This document shows, in pieces, positions 43,406 to 53,159 of a stretch of DNA of 54,638 bases (positions are counted from its first letter, which is position 1; each line of letters begins with the position of its first letter). The stretch is from Nitrosomonas sp. Nm84 (GTDB lineage: Bacteria > Pseudomonadota > Gammaproteobacteria > Burkholderiales > Nitrosomonadaceae): positions 1 to 54,638 of the forward strand of contig NZ_QJJP01000026.1 in assembly GCF_003201565.1 (NCBI RefSeq). Reading direction: 5' to 3'. Under the pieces are notes generated by a model. It searched no databases. It was not told the DNA's origin and worked only from the letters and a program-made list of their open reading frames with translations. The translations under genes were made by a program, and so were the position numbers.

Positions 43406-43574
43406 GATAAGGCCTCAACAAATTATTTACGGATTATAATCAGTTTATAGAATGCTATCTAGCTTGACAAGCTTAACGGGGAAAATTTAGAAAGCATGCT
43501 TTCGAGTAGTTGGTTGGAGGAAGCGCATCATATTAAGGCATTGACTTTTAAATATTGATTTAAAGACCCCTATT
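43406..43574. other. Spacer between antitoxin and traM
   Basis: No gene. Presumably holds the leftward promoter of the Phd/ParE operon and the end of the traKLM operon. Confidence 0.35.
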
Positions 43575-44024
43575 TTACATTTTCAAATAGATAGTCAAAA
43601 CAATTCCGGCAGCAATTAAAGTAATAAATGAAGCGATAATATTCAATATTGCGGTTTGTCTTGAAGTTGTCATTGTTTTGCAGGCTTCATTAAATTCAGC
43701 ATGCAAATCAGCTTTCCAACGCTCAATAATAATATTGGATTGTTCTTCCATTACGCGTGAGATTTCTGTTTTGCTGGTTTGTATGGTTGAATTAAGAACT
43801 CGATCCGAATGATTTTTAGCTGCCATGGACAATTCAGAAACAGTCACTTCAAGCTGACTTCTAAAATTATCCAACAATTCCTGCTGAGCAGCCTTGCTAT
43901 CCGAAATGAGGCGCTCATTCATGGTATGCAGTATCATGATGGGATCATCTTTGGATACGGCAACACCATGAACGGATGCGATTTGCTGAATTACTTTATC
44001 AATCTTTTCATCGGTCGTACTCAT
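43575..44024 (-). CDS. traM: TraM-like protein
   Basis: The 149-residue protein has a long amphipathic helical body and one C-terminal membrane segment (AILNIIASFITLIAAGIVLTI split around 125-146). Size, topology and position after traL match TraM of the IncP Tra1 region, which affects transfer efficiency. Its ATG overlaps the traL stop by 4 bases. Confidence 0.7.
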   Translation of the reverse strand: MSTTDEKIDKVIQQIASVHGVAVSKDDPIMILHTMNERLISDSKAAQQELLDNFRSQLEVTVSELSMAAKNHSDRVLNSTIQTSKTEISRVMEEQSNIIIERWKADLHAEFNEACKTMTTSRQTAILNIIASFITLIAAGIVLTIYLKM

Positions 44025-44752
44025 GCCAATACGGCTTGTGCACCTTCTAATTGCTCAAACAGATCGCTTTGTATTATTGTTAGCCGTTGGCGATTCATGA
44101 TGGTTAATTCCGGTTTTTTGATCGCATCGGCAAAGGTCAACTTCGCTTGGAGCATTTCACTTAAATCACGACCAAAAGTTTCCGGCTTGTATTCTGGTAT
44201 TTTGATAATGGCTGATACGCGGTTTTTGTTATCCAGATAAACACTCAAAGATTCAAAGCTTTTGCCTTCGAGCTCAATCTTTCCCCAAAAAGGATTAAGC
44301 CAGACAACAAATGAAACATCATCAGGAAACTGTTTTACCATCTTCTTAAATCCATTTAAGGTATCTGTCAGTGCCTGACCACCGGTAATAACGGTATGGA
44401 CGATCAGCTCAATACCACTGTTTTTAAGCAGGGCAGGTATCTGATTGCTGATTAAGTAATGTGCCAAAGCCACAAAGGTACTGGCGCCATTATCAATCAC
44501 CACATCGGTTTTACTTTTGGAGATGGATTCAATCAAATCATCAAATTTACGTGGATCAATTTCGTCACCTTCCATTAAATCCAATCGCTGAACATTTAAT
44601 TTCTTAAATCCATGAAAAGTAGCATTCACCGGGTCAGTATCAATGCAAAGAACATTTTTCTTCTTGGCGTAATAATGCTGTGCCAGTATGGATGCGATGA
44701 AAGATTTACCAACCCCTCCCTTACCTTGCAAGATCATGTGTACTTTAGCCAT
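44021..44752 (-). CDS. traL: TraL-like P-loop ATPase
   Basis: The 243-residue protein begins MAKVHMILQGKGGVGKSFIA, a ParA/MinD-type P-loop (10-17), followed by VLCIDTDPVNATFHG. TraL of RP4 has the same fold and gene order traK-traL-traM beside oriT; it is not needed for all mating conditions. AAGGAA is 9 bases upstream. Confidence 0.82.
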   Translation of the reverse strand: MAKVHMILQGKGGVGKSFIASILAQHYYAKKKNVLCIDTDPVNATFHGFKKLNVQRLDLMEGDEIDPRKFDDLIESISKSKTDVVIDNGASTFVALAHYLISNQIPALLKNSGIELIVHTVITGGQALTDTLNGFKKMVKQFPDDVSFVVWLNPFWGKIELEGKSFESLSVYLDNKNRVSAIIKIPEYKPETFGRDLSEMLQAKLTFADAIKKPELTIMNRQRLTIIQSDLFEQLEGAQAVLA

Positions 44753-44859
44753 TAGAATAGTTCCTTCATAAAATTGTTGCGTTTAAATTGAAGCTTGCTA
44801 CATCACGTTGTGAATCTTGATTCTTAATACGGGAATGAGCGCAATGATCTTGGCAGCTA

Positions 44860-45285
44860 TTAAATAAAATCCTTAGGATCATAATCAGTACTCCACTCGA
44901 AACCTTTCGGGTTTCCATAATCAGGGGATTTTGGTGAGTCAGTTATTTTTATCCGATCTTGTGTCGATTCTGATTCAGGCTGGAGTTGCGCCGTCGATTC
45001 AGAATCAGGCAATGGCGCGGATTCTTTTTTAGCGATAATAGTTTTTGATTGTAAGGATGAATTAGTTTTATATTTATTTACTAAATTCAAGAAAGTTTGA
45101 TAGCTAAATGTAATTTTTCCTTCTTCGTATAATACTTCCCAAATATATTTAACTGACCATCCATCATCGATGGCTTCATTTATTTCGTCGCGCAGAAGGA
45201 GAAACATTGCAAGATTGAATCTTGCATTGCTTTTGTTTTTCTTGACTGCATTCTCGGCCATCCGTTGAGATAACTTTTTTTCCAT
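44860..45285 (-). CDS. traK: TraK-like oriT-binding protein
   Basis: The 141-residue protein has a basic N-terminus and a helix-turn-helix-like region (GWSVKYIWEVLYEEGKITFS, YQTFLNLVNKY) as in TraK/MobB-like oriT proteins, then an acidic tail. RP4 TraK wraps oriT DNA. It is read leftwards from the oriT region. Confidence 0.75.
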   Translation of the reverse strand: MEKKLSQRMAENAVKKNKSNARFNLAMFLLLRDEINEAIDDGWSVKYIWEVLYEEGKITFSYQTFLNLVNKYKTNSSLQSKTIIAKKESAPLPDSESTAQLQPESESTQDRIKITDSPKSPDYGNPKGFEWSTDYDPKDFI

Positions 45286-45579
45286 ATCCGCTAATAGCCG
45301 CCGTACTAAAACGACAATGTCGTATTCATAATTCCATTCAAAAACTTTTTGGTTTGCATGATTTGAGAATTCAATTGTTTCATGAGCAAATCACACAACC
45401 AATTATTTCAAGTATCTATGCAATTATTATCCAACAATGCAGAAGATATCCACTATATAACAGGTATATAAGAATTAAACAAATATTAAATCAAGAAATG
45501 TCATCTCAAATTATACAACTACAAACTTAAATAATAATGCATAATTTAGTATATAGAGACATAATACAGGGCAGGATAT
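45286..45579. other. AT-rich leader beside oriT
   Basis: No gene. Presumed TraK binding region and promoters for traK and traJ; no specific sites are resolved by eye. Confidence 0.35.
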
Positions 45580-45660
45580 GTGATGTTAGCTAACAAGTAA
45601 ACTTGTCAACCAACATCACAAGGATCTTATTCGCACGGTGTGCTCAACGATAATCCTGCT
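45580..45660. other. oriT: oriT with candidate nic site
   Basis: A 19-base imperfect inverted repeat (45580-45598 and 45601-45619, three mismatches) is followed by CTTATTC (IncP-like GAATAAG on the other strand) and by ATCCTGC at 45653-45659, the nic consensus of IncP-type origins, where cutting is expected between G45658 and C45659. The repeat includes GTTAGCTAAC, similar to KorA operators. Position between traK and traJ matches RP4. Confidence 0.7.
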
Positions 45661-45723
45661 CTGCGAGGCAAGGGCAAAAGCCGAGGCAAAAGCAATCGAA
45701 AAAACCAAGAACCAACCAAAGCA

Positions 45724-46092
45724 ATGAGTGAGACAAACCCAAAGAATAAAAGAAAATACAAACTTCATCTCAGGGTTCCAGTTGAACCGGAAGAAGGAAA
45801 AATCATCAGGGAGCAAGCCGAAAAATGCGGCCTGAGTATTTCAGAATATTTAAAAAAACTAGGCTTAGGTTATGAGCCAACCAGCATCATCGATAACCAA
45901 AAAGTAAATGAACTGGCAAAGATCAACGGTGATCTAGGCAGGCTAGGGGGGCTTTTAAAATTATGGTTAAGCGATGATCGGCGTGCAGCCCATTTTGACA
46001 AGAAAACAATTAATGGTCTGTTAAAAGACATTGAAGAAACCCGCACACAAATGACGGCCATCATGATGAGAATCATCAACTCAAAAAAATAA
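45724..46092 (+). CDS. traJ: TraJ-like relaxosome accessory protein
   Basis: The start at 45724 (MSETNPKNKRKYKLHLRVPV) is chosen because the upstream GTG at 45640 lies inside oriT. The protein is a ribbon-helix-helix oriT binder (VEPEEGKIIREQAEKCGLSI, EYLKKLGLGY) with a helical tail (LGRLGGLLKLWLSDDR). TraJ recognises the site beside nic and recruits TraI. It stops 2 bases before traI. Confidence 0.85.
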   Translation: MSETNPKNKRKYKLHLRVPVEPEEGKIIREQAEKCGLSISEYLKKLGLGYEPTSIIDNQKVNELAKINGDLGRLGGLLKLWLSDDRRAAHFDKKTINGLLKDIEETRTQMTAIMMRIINSKK

Positions 46093-46094
46093 TC

Positions 46095-47765
46095 ATGATA
46101 GCCAAACACATCCCAATCAATTCAGTTAAGAAAAGCAACTTTGCCGGATTGGTGAATTATATTGTTGACCCACAAAATAAGACTGAACGCATCGGTTTAA
46201 TCCGAGCAGTTAATTGTTACTCGGATCGTCCGGATTGTGTGGTTGCAGAAGTGCTTAATACGCAGCAGATGAATCAGCGCGCGACTTCTGACAAAACCTA
46301 TCACCTGGTGGTTAGTTTTCGTGATGATGAACTATCCGAAGCTACTTTGCAGCAAATAGAGGATCAACTCTGCGATGGCCTAGGCTTTGGTGAACACCAA
46401 CGACTCAGTGTGGTGCATCATGACACTGATCATCTGCATATGCATATTGCGATCAACAAAATTCATCCAGAAAGGCTTACGATCCATAACCCCCATTATG
46501 ACTATAAAGTCATTGGTGAGCTTTGTGAAAAGTTGGAACAAGAGTATGGATTAACACCAGATAATCACGAAACAATCAAACGCGGTGCGCAGGGTAGGGC
46601 GTCCAATATTGAGTTCAAGGCTGGATCGGAGAGTCTTATAGGTTGGATGCAACAAGAATGCCTGGCGCAGATTCAAGCTGCGACAAGCTGGACTGAGTTA
46701 CACCAAGTATTAAAGGATCATGGCCTCGAATTGCGTGAGCGCGGTAATGGTTTTGTATTTGTTTCCAGTAATGGGATTGGTGTTAAAGCCAGTTCTATTG
46801 ACAGAGCCTTATCAAAGGCCAATTTGGTTAAGAGGTTCGGTGGTTATGTCGGGGTTGAAGATGATACAACAACAAAAAAGCAATATTCAAAGCAATATTC
46901 AAAGCAATATGAACCCAGGCCACTGCGTAACAAAATTGATACATCAAGACTATATGCGCAATACACAAAAGAGCAGAATGAGGCGGCAATACAGGGAAGA
47001 AACCAATGGAACAAACTGCGTGATAAAAAAAATCAAGCCATAGAAGCAGTCAAAACCAAAGCCAAGTTAAAACGACTACTGATCAAAAATGTTACTTCGG
47101 GTAGGCTGTCCAAAAAAATAATGGCTGCGTCCGTTTATAGTGAATTGAAAACAAGGATCGACGCGATTAATAAAGACTTTAGGGAAGGATATCAAGCCTC
47201 AAAAGCAAGCCATAAAAGAATGGACTGGTTGAGTTGGCTGGTGAAAGAATCCCGGCAGGGAAATCAGGAAGCGCTGGACATATTGCGAGCCAGAAAAGAT
47301 TATAGCGCGCAGACAAATAATGTCTCGGGTACACAGACTAATGACGATTTTCTAAAGAATAAGGATTTTATAGAGACGATTACTAGAACGGGCACGATTA
47401 TTTGTAATATCGGATCAATCGCCATTCGTGATGGCGGCAATCGGTTGGTCATTATGGCTGGTGCGGCCAAAGAGAAAATTTCAGGAATATTACAAGAGGC
47501 TAAGATTAAGTACGGTGAGAAATTGACTATCAATGGGTCGGATGATTTCCGTGAAAAAGTTGTTCAAGTCGCTGTAGATACAAATCTTGATGTTACATTT
47601 GCTGACGAGGCATTAGAACAACGCCGATTAGATTTAATCAATAACAGAACTGGTCAGGGATTAGAGGGGCGCGATGCGAATGGTTTAGATAAGCAAGAGA
47701 ATCCATTGCAGCAGAAAGTATCCAGAATCAGTATCAAATCACCTCGGAAAGGACGGTCAAAATGA
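46095..47765 (+). CDS. traI: TraI-like MOBP relaxase
   Basis: The 556-residue relaxase has the nicking tyrosine Tyr22 (AGLVNYIVDP), a motif II region and motif III HHDTDHLHMHIAINK at 108-122 with the metal-binding histidines, the same spacing as RP4 TraI. It cuts oriT at nic and stays linked to the 5' end. The C-terminal half is helical and basic. It is shorter than RP4 TraI (732 residues). Confidence 0.93.
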   Translation: MIAKHIPINSVKKSNFAGLVNYIVDPQNKTERIGLIRAVNCYSDRPDCVVAEVLNTQQMNQRATSDKTYHLVVSFRDDELSEATLQQIEDQLCDGLGFGEHQRLSVVHHDTDHLHMHIAINKIHPERLTIHNPHYDYKVIGELCEKLEQEYGLTPDNHETIKRGAQGRASNIEFKAGSESLIGWMQQECLAQIQAATSWTELHQVLKDHGLELRERGNGFVFVSSNGIGVKASSIDRALSKANLVKRFGGYVGVEDDTTTKKQYSKQYSKQYEPRPLRNKIDTSRLYAQYTKEQNEAAIQGRNQWNKLRDKKNQAIEAVKTKAKLKRLLIKNVTSGRLSKKIMAASVYSELKTRIDAINKDFREGYQASKASHKRMDWLSWLVKESRQGNQEALDILRARKDYSAQTNNVSGTQTNDDFLKNKDFIETITRTGTIICNIGSIAIRDGGNRLVIMAGAAKEKISGILQEAKIKYGEKLTINGSDDFREKVVQVAVDTNLDVTFADEALEQRRLDLINNRTGQGLEGRDANGLDKQENPLQQKVSRISIKSPRKGRSK

Positions 47766-49652
47766 ACCATTCAAACCAAAATTCGGGAAGTCCACTAGTA
47801 AAAAACGAAGGATTGGTTAAAACCAAGCTTACTCAGATGATGGCGATTTTCTTTATGTTGGGTGGGGTTCAGGTTGCAACGCAATATTTTGCCTATAGAT
47901 TCCAATATCAACCGCAGCTTGGTGTTCACTTTAACCAGTTATACCCGCCTTGGTCGATTTTTGAGTGGGCTAATAAATGGTATGCCCAGTATCCAGATAT
48001 CATTGGGCAATCCGGGAGTATGGGTGTTCTATTTGCAGGAGCCGGGCTGATTCTGACATTGATTGTAAAAATGGTTGCGGATAATTCATCGCGTCCGAAC
48101 ACAAGTTTACATGGGTCAGCGCGTTGGGCCAATGAAAAGGACATCCAGGCGGCAAGGCTACTTCCTTTAAGACAACCATTCTTCAAAAGACTCACCTCGA
48201 AAAAGATTCCACAAAATGATTATGTATATGTGGGTGCCTGGCAGGATAAAAAAGGCAAAACCCATTACCTTAAACATAATGGCCTCGAACATGTTTTATG
48301 TTATGCGCCGACTCGCTCGGGTAAAGGTGTTGGTTTGGTTATTCCAACCTTGCTTTCATGGGGGCATAGTGCGGTTATTACTGATCTGAAAGGCGAACTA
48401 TGGTCTGTAACAGCCGGTTGGCGGAAGGTTCATGCCGGTAATAAAGTCATTCGCTTTGATCCTGCATCACCCAAAGGGAGTGCTTGTTGGAATCCGTTGG
48501 ATGAAATCAGAATGCATGATGGGCTTGAAGTCGGTGATGTGCAAAATCTCGCTACTTTAATTGTTGATCCCGATGGGAAGGGGCTAAGAGACCACTGGCA
48601 GAAAACCAGTCAGGCGCTTCTTGTTGGTGTGATTTTGCATGTTTTATATAAATCAGGAAGTGAAGGCGCTGAAGGGACTGAGGCCACATTGCCGCTTGTT
48701 GATTCAATGCTATCCGATCCTGAGCGGGATATTGGTGAACTATGGATGGAAATGGCTACCTATCCGCATGTTAATGGAGAAAACCATCCGGTGGTAGGCG
48801 GCCACCGCACGAGATATGCTGGATCGTCCCTCTGAGGAAGCCGGGTCAGTTTTATCTACCGCTAAATCCTATCTATCCTTATACCGTGATCCACTTGTTG
48901 CAAAGAATATTAGTCGCTCGGATTTTGCAATTCGTGATTTGATGCACAATGCTAACCCTGTCAGTTTATACATTGTGACGCAGCCTAACGATAAGACTCG
49001 TTTACGGCCACTGGTTCGCATCATGATGAATATGATTGTGCGGACATTGGCAGACAGGCTTGATTTTAAGGATGGTCAGCCGGTTGCGAACTATAAGCAC
49101 CGGCTTTTGTTGATGCTTGATGAATTTCCCAGTCTGGGTAAACTGGAAATCTTTCAGGAATCCTTGGCGTTTGTTGCTGGCTACGGTATTAAAGCCTATT
49201 TGATCTGCCAAGATATAAACCAACTTAAAAGCCGCGAGACGGGATACGGCCACGATGAGGCGATCACGTCCAATTGTCATATTCAAAATGCCTTTCCACC
49301 TAACCGGATTGAGACGGCCGAGCATTTATCCAAGCTGACCGGACAAACCACGGTCATTAAGGAGCAGATTACGACCAGTGGTAGGCGGGTAGGGGTGATG
49401 CACGGCAACGTAACGCGAACCATGCAGGAAACACAGCGTCCTTTACTAACACCTGACGAGTGTTTACGCATGACTTCACCAGAAAAAGATGCTGAAGGCA
49501 AAATTACCAAGCCAGGTGACATGATTATTTATGTGGCGGGTTATCCTGCTATATATGGCAAGCAGCCCTTATACTTTCAAGATTCTGTGTTTTCTGCGCG
49601 GGCTGCTGTTCCTGCACCGGCTTACAGCGACAAAATAATCCAATCATCATGA
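47762..49652 (+). pseudogene. traG: TraG/VirD4-like coupling protein with a frameshift
   Basis: Two frames together make a complete coupling protein. The first (47762 onward) has two membrane segments, Walker A CYAPTRSGKGVG (180-191) and LLSWGHSAVITDLKGELW. After HPVVGG it leaves frame; the second frame resumes with ATARDMLDRPSEEAGS and has Walker B LLLMLDEFPSLGKLE and the conserved ICQDINQLK. Removing one G in the run near 48797-48801 would read VVGATARDM and restore the gene. TraG links the relaxosome to the Trb channel, so transfer should fail unless the shift is a sequencing error. Confidence 0.88.
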
Positions 49653-50191
49653 GAAAAATACGCAATATTCTGGCAGGCATTGTTTTGTCTGTCAGTGCCG
49701 GTATATTTCTGTTGAGTATTGTTTTTCGACTCACGGGTATTTATTACAATAATACGCCGAGTTTTCCGGTGGGGTTTTACAAGATTGTTGATGAGCCAGT
49801 AGGGAAGGGCGCATACGTCTCTTTCTGCCCACCACAAGACGAGGTTTTTGATATGGCCGTGGCACGGCATTACATCAATACAGGCAACTGTCCGGGCGGT
49901 TATGGGATGTTGCTGAAACGTGTCTTTGCACAGGGAGGAGACACTGTTTCTATCGGTGGGGCAGGGATTAAGGTTAACGGTGAACTGTTGCCTAATAGTG
50001 CGCAGATCCGCGCGGATATTGATGGTTATGAAATGCCGCAATATCGTTTGAGAGAGAGGATGCTGGATGATTCTGAATATCTTCTCATGTCCGATGTGAA
50101 TCCGAATTCTTTTGATGCGCGGTATTTTGGGCTGATTGCGGGTTTGCAGATTCAACATGTGGTTGAGCCGGTTTTTACTTGGGGTTATTAA
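49649..50191 (+). CDS. traF: TraF-like pilin-cyclising protease
   Basis: The 180-residue membrane protein is of the S26 signal-peptidase type: one N-terminal membrane segment, catalytic Ser38 in NNTPSFPVGFYK, Lys90 in GMLLKRVFAQGGD and Asp156 in NPNSFDARYFG, matching Ser37, Lys89 and Asp155 of RP4 TraF. It circularises the TrbC pilin. ATG overlaps the traG stop by 4 bases. A second, diverged copy of its last 19 codons lies beyond darG. Confidence 0.9.
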   Translation: MRKIRNILAGIVLSVSAGIFLLSIVFRLTGIYYNNTPSFPVGFYKIVDEPVGKGAYVSFCPPQDEVFDMAVARHYINTGNCPGGYGMLLKRVFAQGGDTVSIGGAGIKVNGELLPNSAQIRADIDGYEMPQYRLRERMLDDSEYLLMSDVNPNSFDARYFGLIAGLQIQHVVEPVFTWGY

Positions 50192-50219
50192 GTGGGGTTC
50201 TTCTGCAATACCCATATAA

Positions 50220-50267
50220 AGGGTACTGTCCTAGCGTATATTTACGGATGAAGATGCACAGTACCCT
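50220..50267. repeat. 48-base element of abutting inverted repeats
   Basis: AGGGTACTGT (50220-50229) and ACAGTACCCT (50258-50267) are perfect inverted repeats 28 bases apart, between traF and darT. They resemble insertion-sequence ends with no body, or may be a regulatory palindrome. Confidence 0.5.
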
Positions 50268-50299
50268 AAGTTAAGGTAAAACGAGCGAATGTTTTTATC

Positions 50300-50944
50300 A
50301 TGATTTACACGAATCTTAATCCAGAAAAAGCGCTGATCTGGCGCATCGTCCATCGCGACAATCTGCCTTGGATTCTGGATAATGGGCTGCATTGTGCGAG
50401 CTCGCCAACGCAGGCATCCGCCTACGTAGCAATTGGGAATACAGACCTTATCTCTCGGCGTACATACCGAGAAGTTCCAATTGAGCCTGGCGGCACTTTG
50501 GCAGACTACGTACCATTTTATTTCACGCCGTTTTCGCCTATGATGTACAACATATACACGGGGCGAGGCGAGGTGCCTAAGCGTAGTAATGAAGAAATCT
50601 GTATATTGGTCTCCAGCTTGTCGCGTGTGAACGTCATGGGATTGCGTTTTGTATTTACTGATCGTCATGCGTATTCTGCTTTGGCAAGATATTTTAATGA
50701 TACGGCACTGTTGAACGAGATCGACTGGACATTGCTGCAGGCAAGAAATTTTAAGCGAAACCCGGATGACCCGGCACAGATCGAGCGTTATCAAGCAGAA
50801 GCGCTGGTTTATGGGCATCTGCCTACTGCGGCGTTGCTGGGTGTCGTTTGTTATACGGAGGCAGTAAAATTAATGCTTGAGAGTCAAGTGCAGGCCAGAG
50901 GTTTAACGCTGGATATTAAAGCCATACCGGGGTGGTATTTCTGA
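50300..50944 (+). CDS. darT: DarT-like DNA ADP-ribosyltransferase toxin
   Basis: The 214-residue protein has the DarT (DUF4433) features: an N-terminal [53 protein letters not shown] and the catalytic glutamate in [12 protein letters not shown] (Glu168). DarT modifies thymidine bases in single-stranded DNA and gives toxicity and phage defence. The darG start overlaps its stop (TGATG). Confidence 0.93.
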   Translation: MIYTNLNPEKALIWRIVHRDNLPWILDNGLHCASSPTQASAYVAIGNTDLISRRTYREVPIEPGGTLADYVPFYFTPFSPMMYNIYTGRGEVPKRSNEEICILVSSLSRVNVMGLRFVFTDRHAYSALARYFNDTALLNEIDWTLLQARNFKRNPDDPAQIERYQAEALVYGHLPTAALLGVVCYTEAVKLMLESQVQARGLTLDIKAIPGWYF

Positions 50945-52014
50945 TGATTACGTTTACACAAGGCAACCTTCTTGAAGCCCGTGCCGAGGCGCTGGTGAAC
51001 ACGGTCAACACCGTTGGGGTAATGGGCAAAGGCATCGCGTTGATGTTCAAGGAGCGCTTTGCCGATAACATGCGCCTTTATGCTATCGCATGCAAAGCCA
51101 AGCAAGTGCAGACCGGCAAGATGTTTGTCACCGAGGTACATGAACTCGACGGTCCGCGCTGGATCGTGAATTTCCCCACCAAGCAGCATTGGAAAGCGCC
51201 TTCACAGATGGCATGGGTGGAGGAAGGCTTGCAGGATTTGCGCCGTTTTCTTATCGAAAAGCAGGTTAAATCTATTGCCATCCCACCTTTGGGCGCAGGG
51301 AACGGCGGCTTGGAATGGACTGAGGTACGCGAACAAATTGAGATCGCTCTGGGTGACTTGCCAAATATCGAGATTGTGGTGTTCGAGCCCACCCAGCAGT
51401 ATCAGAACGTAGCCAAATGCGCTGGAGTGGGGAGGCTAACACCGGCTCGCGCGCTGATTGCTGAACTAGTGCGCCGCTACTGGATACTTGGCATGGAGTG
51501 CAGTCTGCTGGAGATTCAGAAATTGGCGTGGTTTCTGGAGCGTGCCATTGAGCAGTTTTCTCCTGAGGACAATCCGCTCAAGCTGCAATTTGTTGCACAC
51601 AAGTACGGGCCTTATGCCAATAAGCTCGATCATCTTCTCAACAATCTGGATGGCAGCTATCTGCATTGCGATAAGCGTATCAGTGACGCTGGGCCGCTGG
51701 ATATAATTTGGTTCGACGATGAGCACAAGGCTTTGGTGCAAACTTATATCAAGACCGAGGCCAAGGCTTATGAGCAAGCGCTGGAATACACCGCCGCCTT
51801 GATCGACGGCTTTGAGTCTCCTTTCGGCATGGAGCTTCTGGCTACTGTCGATTGGTTGCTGAGTAAAGAAGGCGTACAACCTACGGTTCAGGCTGTACGC
51901 GAAGGGTTACGGCAATGGCCTGCGGGTGCCACCGAGCGTAAGACTCGTTTGTTTGATGATAGGGCAATTGGCATTGCGTTGGATCGCCTGACTGCACATA
52001 TTATTTTGGACTGA
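50944..52014 (+). CDS. darG: DarG-like macro-domain antitoxin
   Basis: From the ATG at 50944 there are 356 residues. The N-terminal macro domain (about 1-155) has [35 protein letters not shown] and [13 protein letters not shown], able to remove ADP-ribose from DNA. The C-terminal domain (about 165-356) with [18 protein letters not shown] and [14 protein letters not shown] should bind DarT. An ATG four codons upstream lies within darT and is less likely. Confidence 0.93.
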   Translation: MITFTQGNLLEARAEALVNTVNTVGVMGKGIALMFKERFADNMRLYAIACKAKQVQTGKMFVTEVHELDGPRWIVNFPTKQHWKAPSQMAWVEEGLQDLRRFLIEKQVKSIAIPPLGAGNGGLEWTEVREQIEIALGDLPNIEIVVFEPTQQYQNVAKCAGVGRLTPARALIAELVRRYWILGMECSLLEIQKLAWFLERAIEQFSPEDNPLKLQFVAHKYGPYANKLDHLLNNLDGSYLHCDKRISDAGPLDIIWFDDEHKALVQTYIKTEAKAYEQALEYTAALIDGFESPFGMELLATVDWLLSKEGVQPTVQAVREGLRQWPAGATERKTRLFDDRAIGIALDRLTAHIILD

Positions 52015-52070
52015 TTTACGGTTTGCAGATTCAACATGTTATTGAACCGTTTTTTACGTGGGTTGATTAA
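52011..52070 (+). repeat. Diverged second copy of the traF 3' end
   Basis: These 60 bases align with 50132-50191 (50 of 60 identical) and in the traF frame read [19 protein letters not shown], stop, versus LIAGLQIQHVVEPVFTWGY. The repeat overlaps the darG stop codon. It marks the right edge of the DarTG insertion. Confidence 0.8.
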
Positions 52071-52134
52071 ATTGTTGAGGGAATAGTGAGGAGAAAATAA
52101 ATTCTTTGCGTGCAAAATTACATGAATCTGGCTA

Positions 52135-52303
52135 CTAGGAGTCTGTCGGACTTAGCGAATAGACACCATATCAATCCCACCGGATTCATGTAAAATGCCA
52201 TTTAATGAAATTAAAAAACCACTTTAATCACTATTTATCATTCAATATGCCAGTAATTATCCATTCGAGCGATCGAAACAATGCCTATCCGACAGACTCC
52301 TAG
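52135..52303. mobile_element. MITE-like 169-base element
   Basis: Perfect 16-base terminal repeats CTAGGAGTCTGTCGGA and its complement enclose 137 AT-rich bases with no gene. A further inverted pair, TTACATGAATC/GATTCATGTAA (52118-52128 and 52193-52203), overlaps it. Probably a deletion derivative of a larger IS. Confidence 0.6.
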
Positions 52304-52512
52304 GGTCTGTTGACATTTCACATAGGTAGCCACAGATATCCACAAGCCATGACTACCATACTCTTAAAATTTCTTTTCAATTTGTCATATCGTGTTGCCA
52401 CTGCGCGATACTGCTTTAATCGCGCAAAAGCGTTTTCTACCAAATGCCGATATTTATACAAGCCCCAATCCATGCCTGCATTACCTTTCAATGAATTGCA
52501 AGGAACGAGCAT
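52304..52512 (-). pseudogene. IS5-family transposase C-terminal fragment
   Basis: Leftward reading gives YRHLVENAFARLKQYRAVAT, RYDKLKRNFKSMVVMACGYL, WLPM, the end of an IS5-family transposase with the catalytic glutamate. The terminus AGGGTCTGTTGACA (52302-52315) is the expected IS end. The rest of the IS is missing and kfrA coding starts on the other side. Confidence 0.7.
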
Positions 52513-52532
52513 TAAGTGCAGGTACTGTGGGC

Positions 52533-53111
52533 TTATCCCACCTTGTTCTGTTTGGCCTTGGTTTTGGCTATTGTAATAAGCTCGGTCTGTAGTTTCTTAT
52601 AATCAGCTCGCATGCGATCCAGTTCGTTATCACGGTCTGAAAGGCGCGTTTCGAGAGCAGTCTTTTGAGTGGCCAGTTCTGAAATCTGAGTCATAGCGGT
52701 GGAAAGGCGCTTTCCGGTTTCTGCAGTGATATTTTGGCTTTGTTCTAATTCTTTTTCCAGGCGCGTAATTTCTCCCACATATTCTGATAACTCAATCTTG
52801 GCTTTATCTATACCTTCCACTGCTTCCTTCCGGATGCGGTCAATTTCATCGCTCGCCAGGCTGGACGCAGCGTCCCAAATAACAGTAACAGCTTTGTGCA
52901 TGGCGGTTTTAACCGTTTCTGGCATCTCAATTGCTGGTGCAGTTTTTAAGGCTTGTTCCGCCTTCCAATTCTTGACCATTGCGCCTACGGTGGAAAAGGA
53001 ACCTCCTGTCATCGCAGTGATAGCGTTTACAGTGACGTTTTTACCGGATTCCATGAGTTCATCACATGCATCGGTTACAGCATCTTGCGTCACTTTCGCT
53101 TTACGTTCCAT
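52533..53111 (-). CDS. kfrA: KfrA-like DNA-binding coiled-coil protein
   Basis: The 192-residue protein has the KfrA N-terminal DNA-binding domain (QDAVTDACDELMESGKNVTV, ITAMTGGSFSTVGAMVKNWK) followed by a long coiled coil (KIELSEYVGEITRLEKELEQ onward). KfrA supports IncP plasmid stability. Family members are often longer; the end (KAKQNKVG) is close to the IS5 fragment and may be shortened. AACGTTCCAT-type start region: ATG at 53111 with AGGTGATCCT upstream. Confidence 0.78.
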   Translation of the reverse strand: MERKAKVTQDAVTDACDELMESGKNVTVNAITAMTGGSFSTVGAMVKNWKAEQALKTAPAIEMPETVKTAMHKAVTVIWDAASSLASDEIDRIRKEAVEGIDKAKIELSEYVGEITRLEKELEQSQNITAETGKRLSTAMTQISELATQKTALETRLSDRDNELDRMRADYKKLQTELITIAKTKAKQNKVG

Positions 53112-53159
53112 AGGATCACCTGATTGAATATAATAGTAGATAGTAGTAGCAGATGTTGA

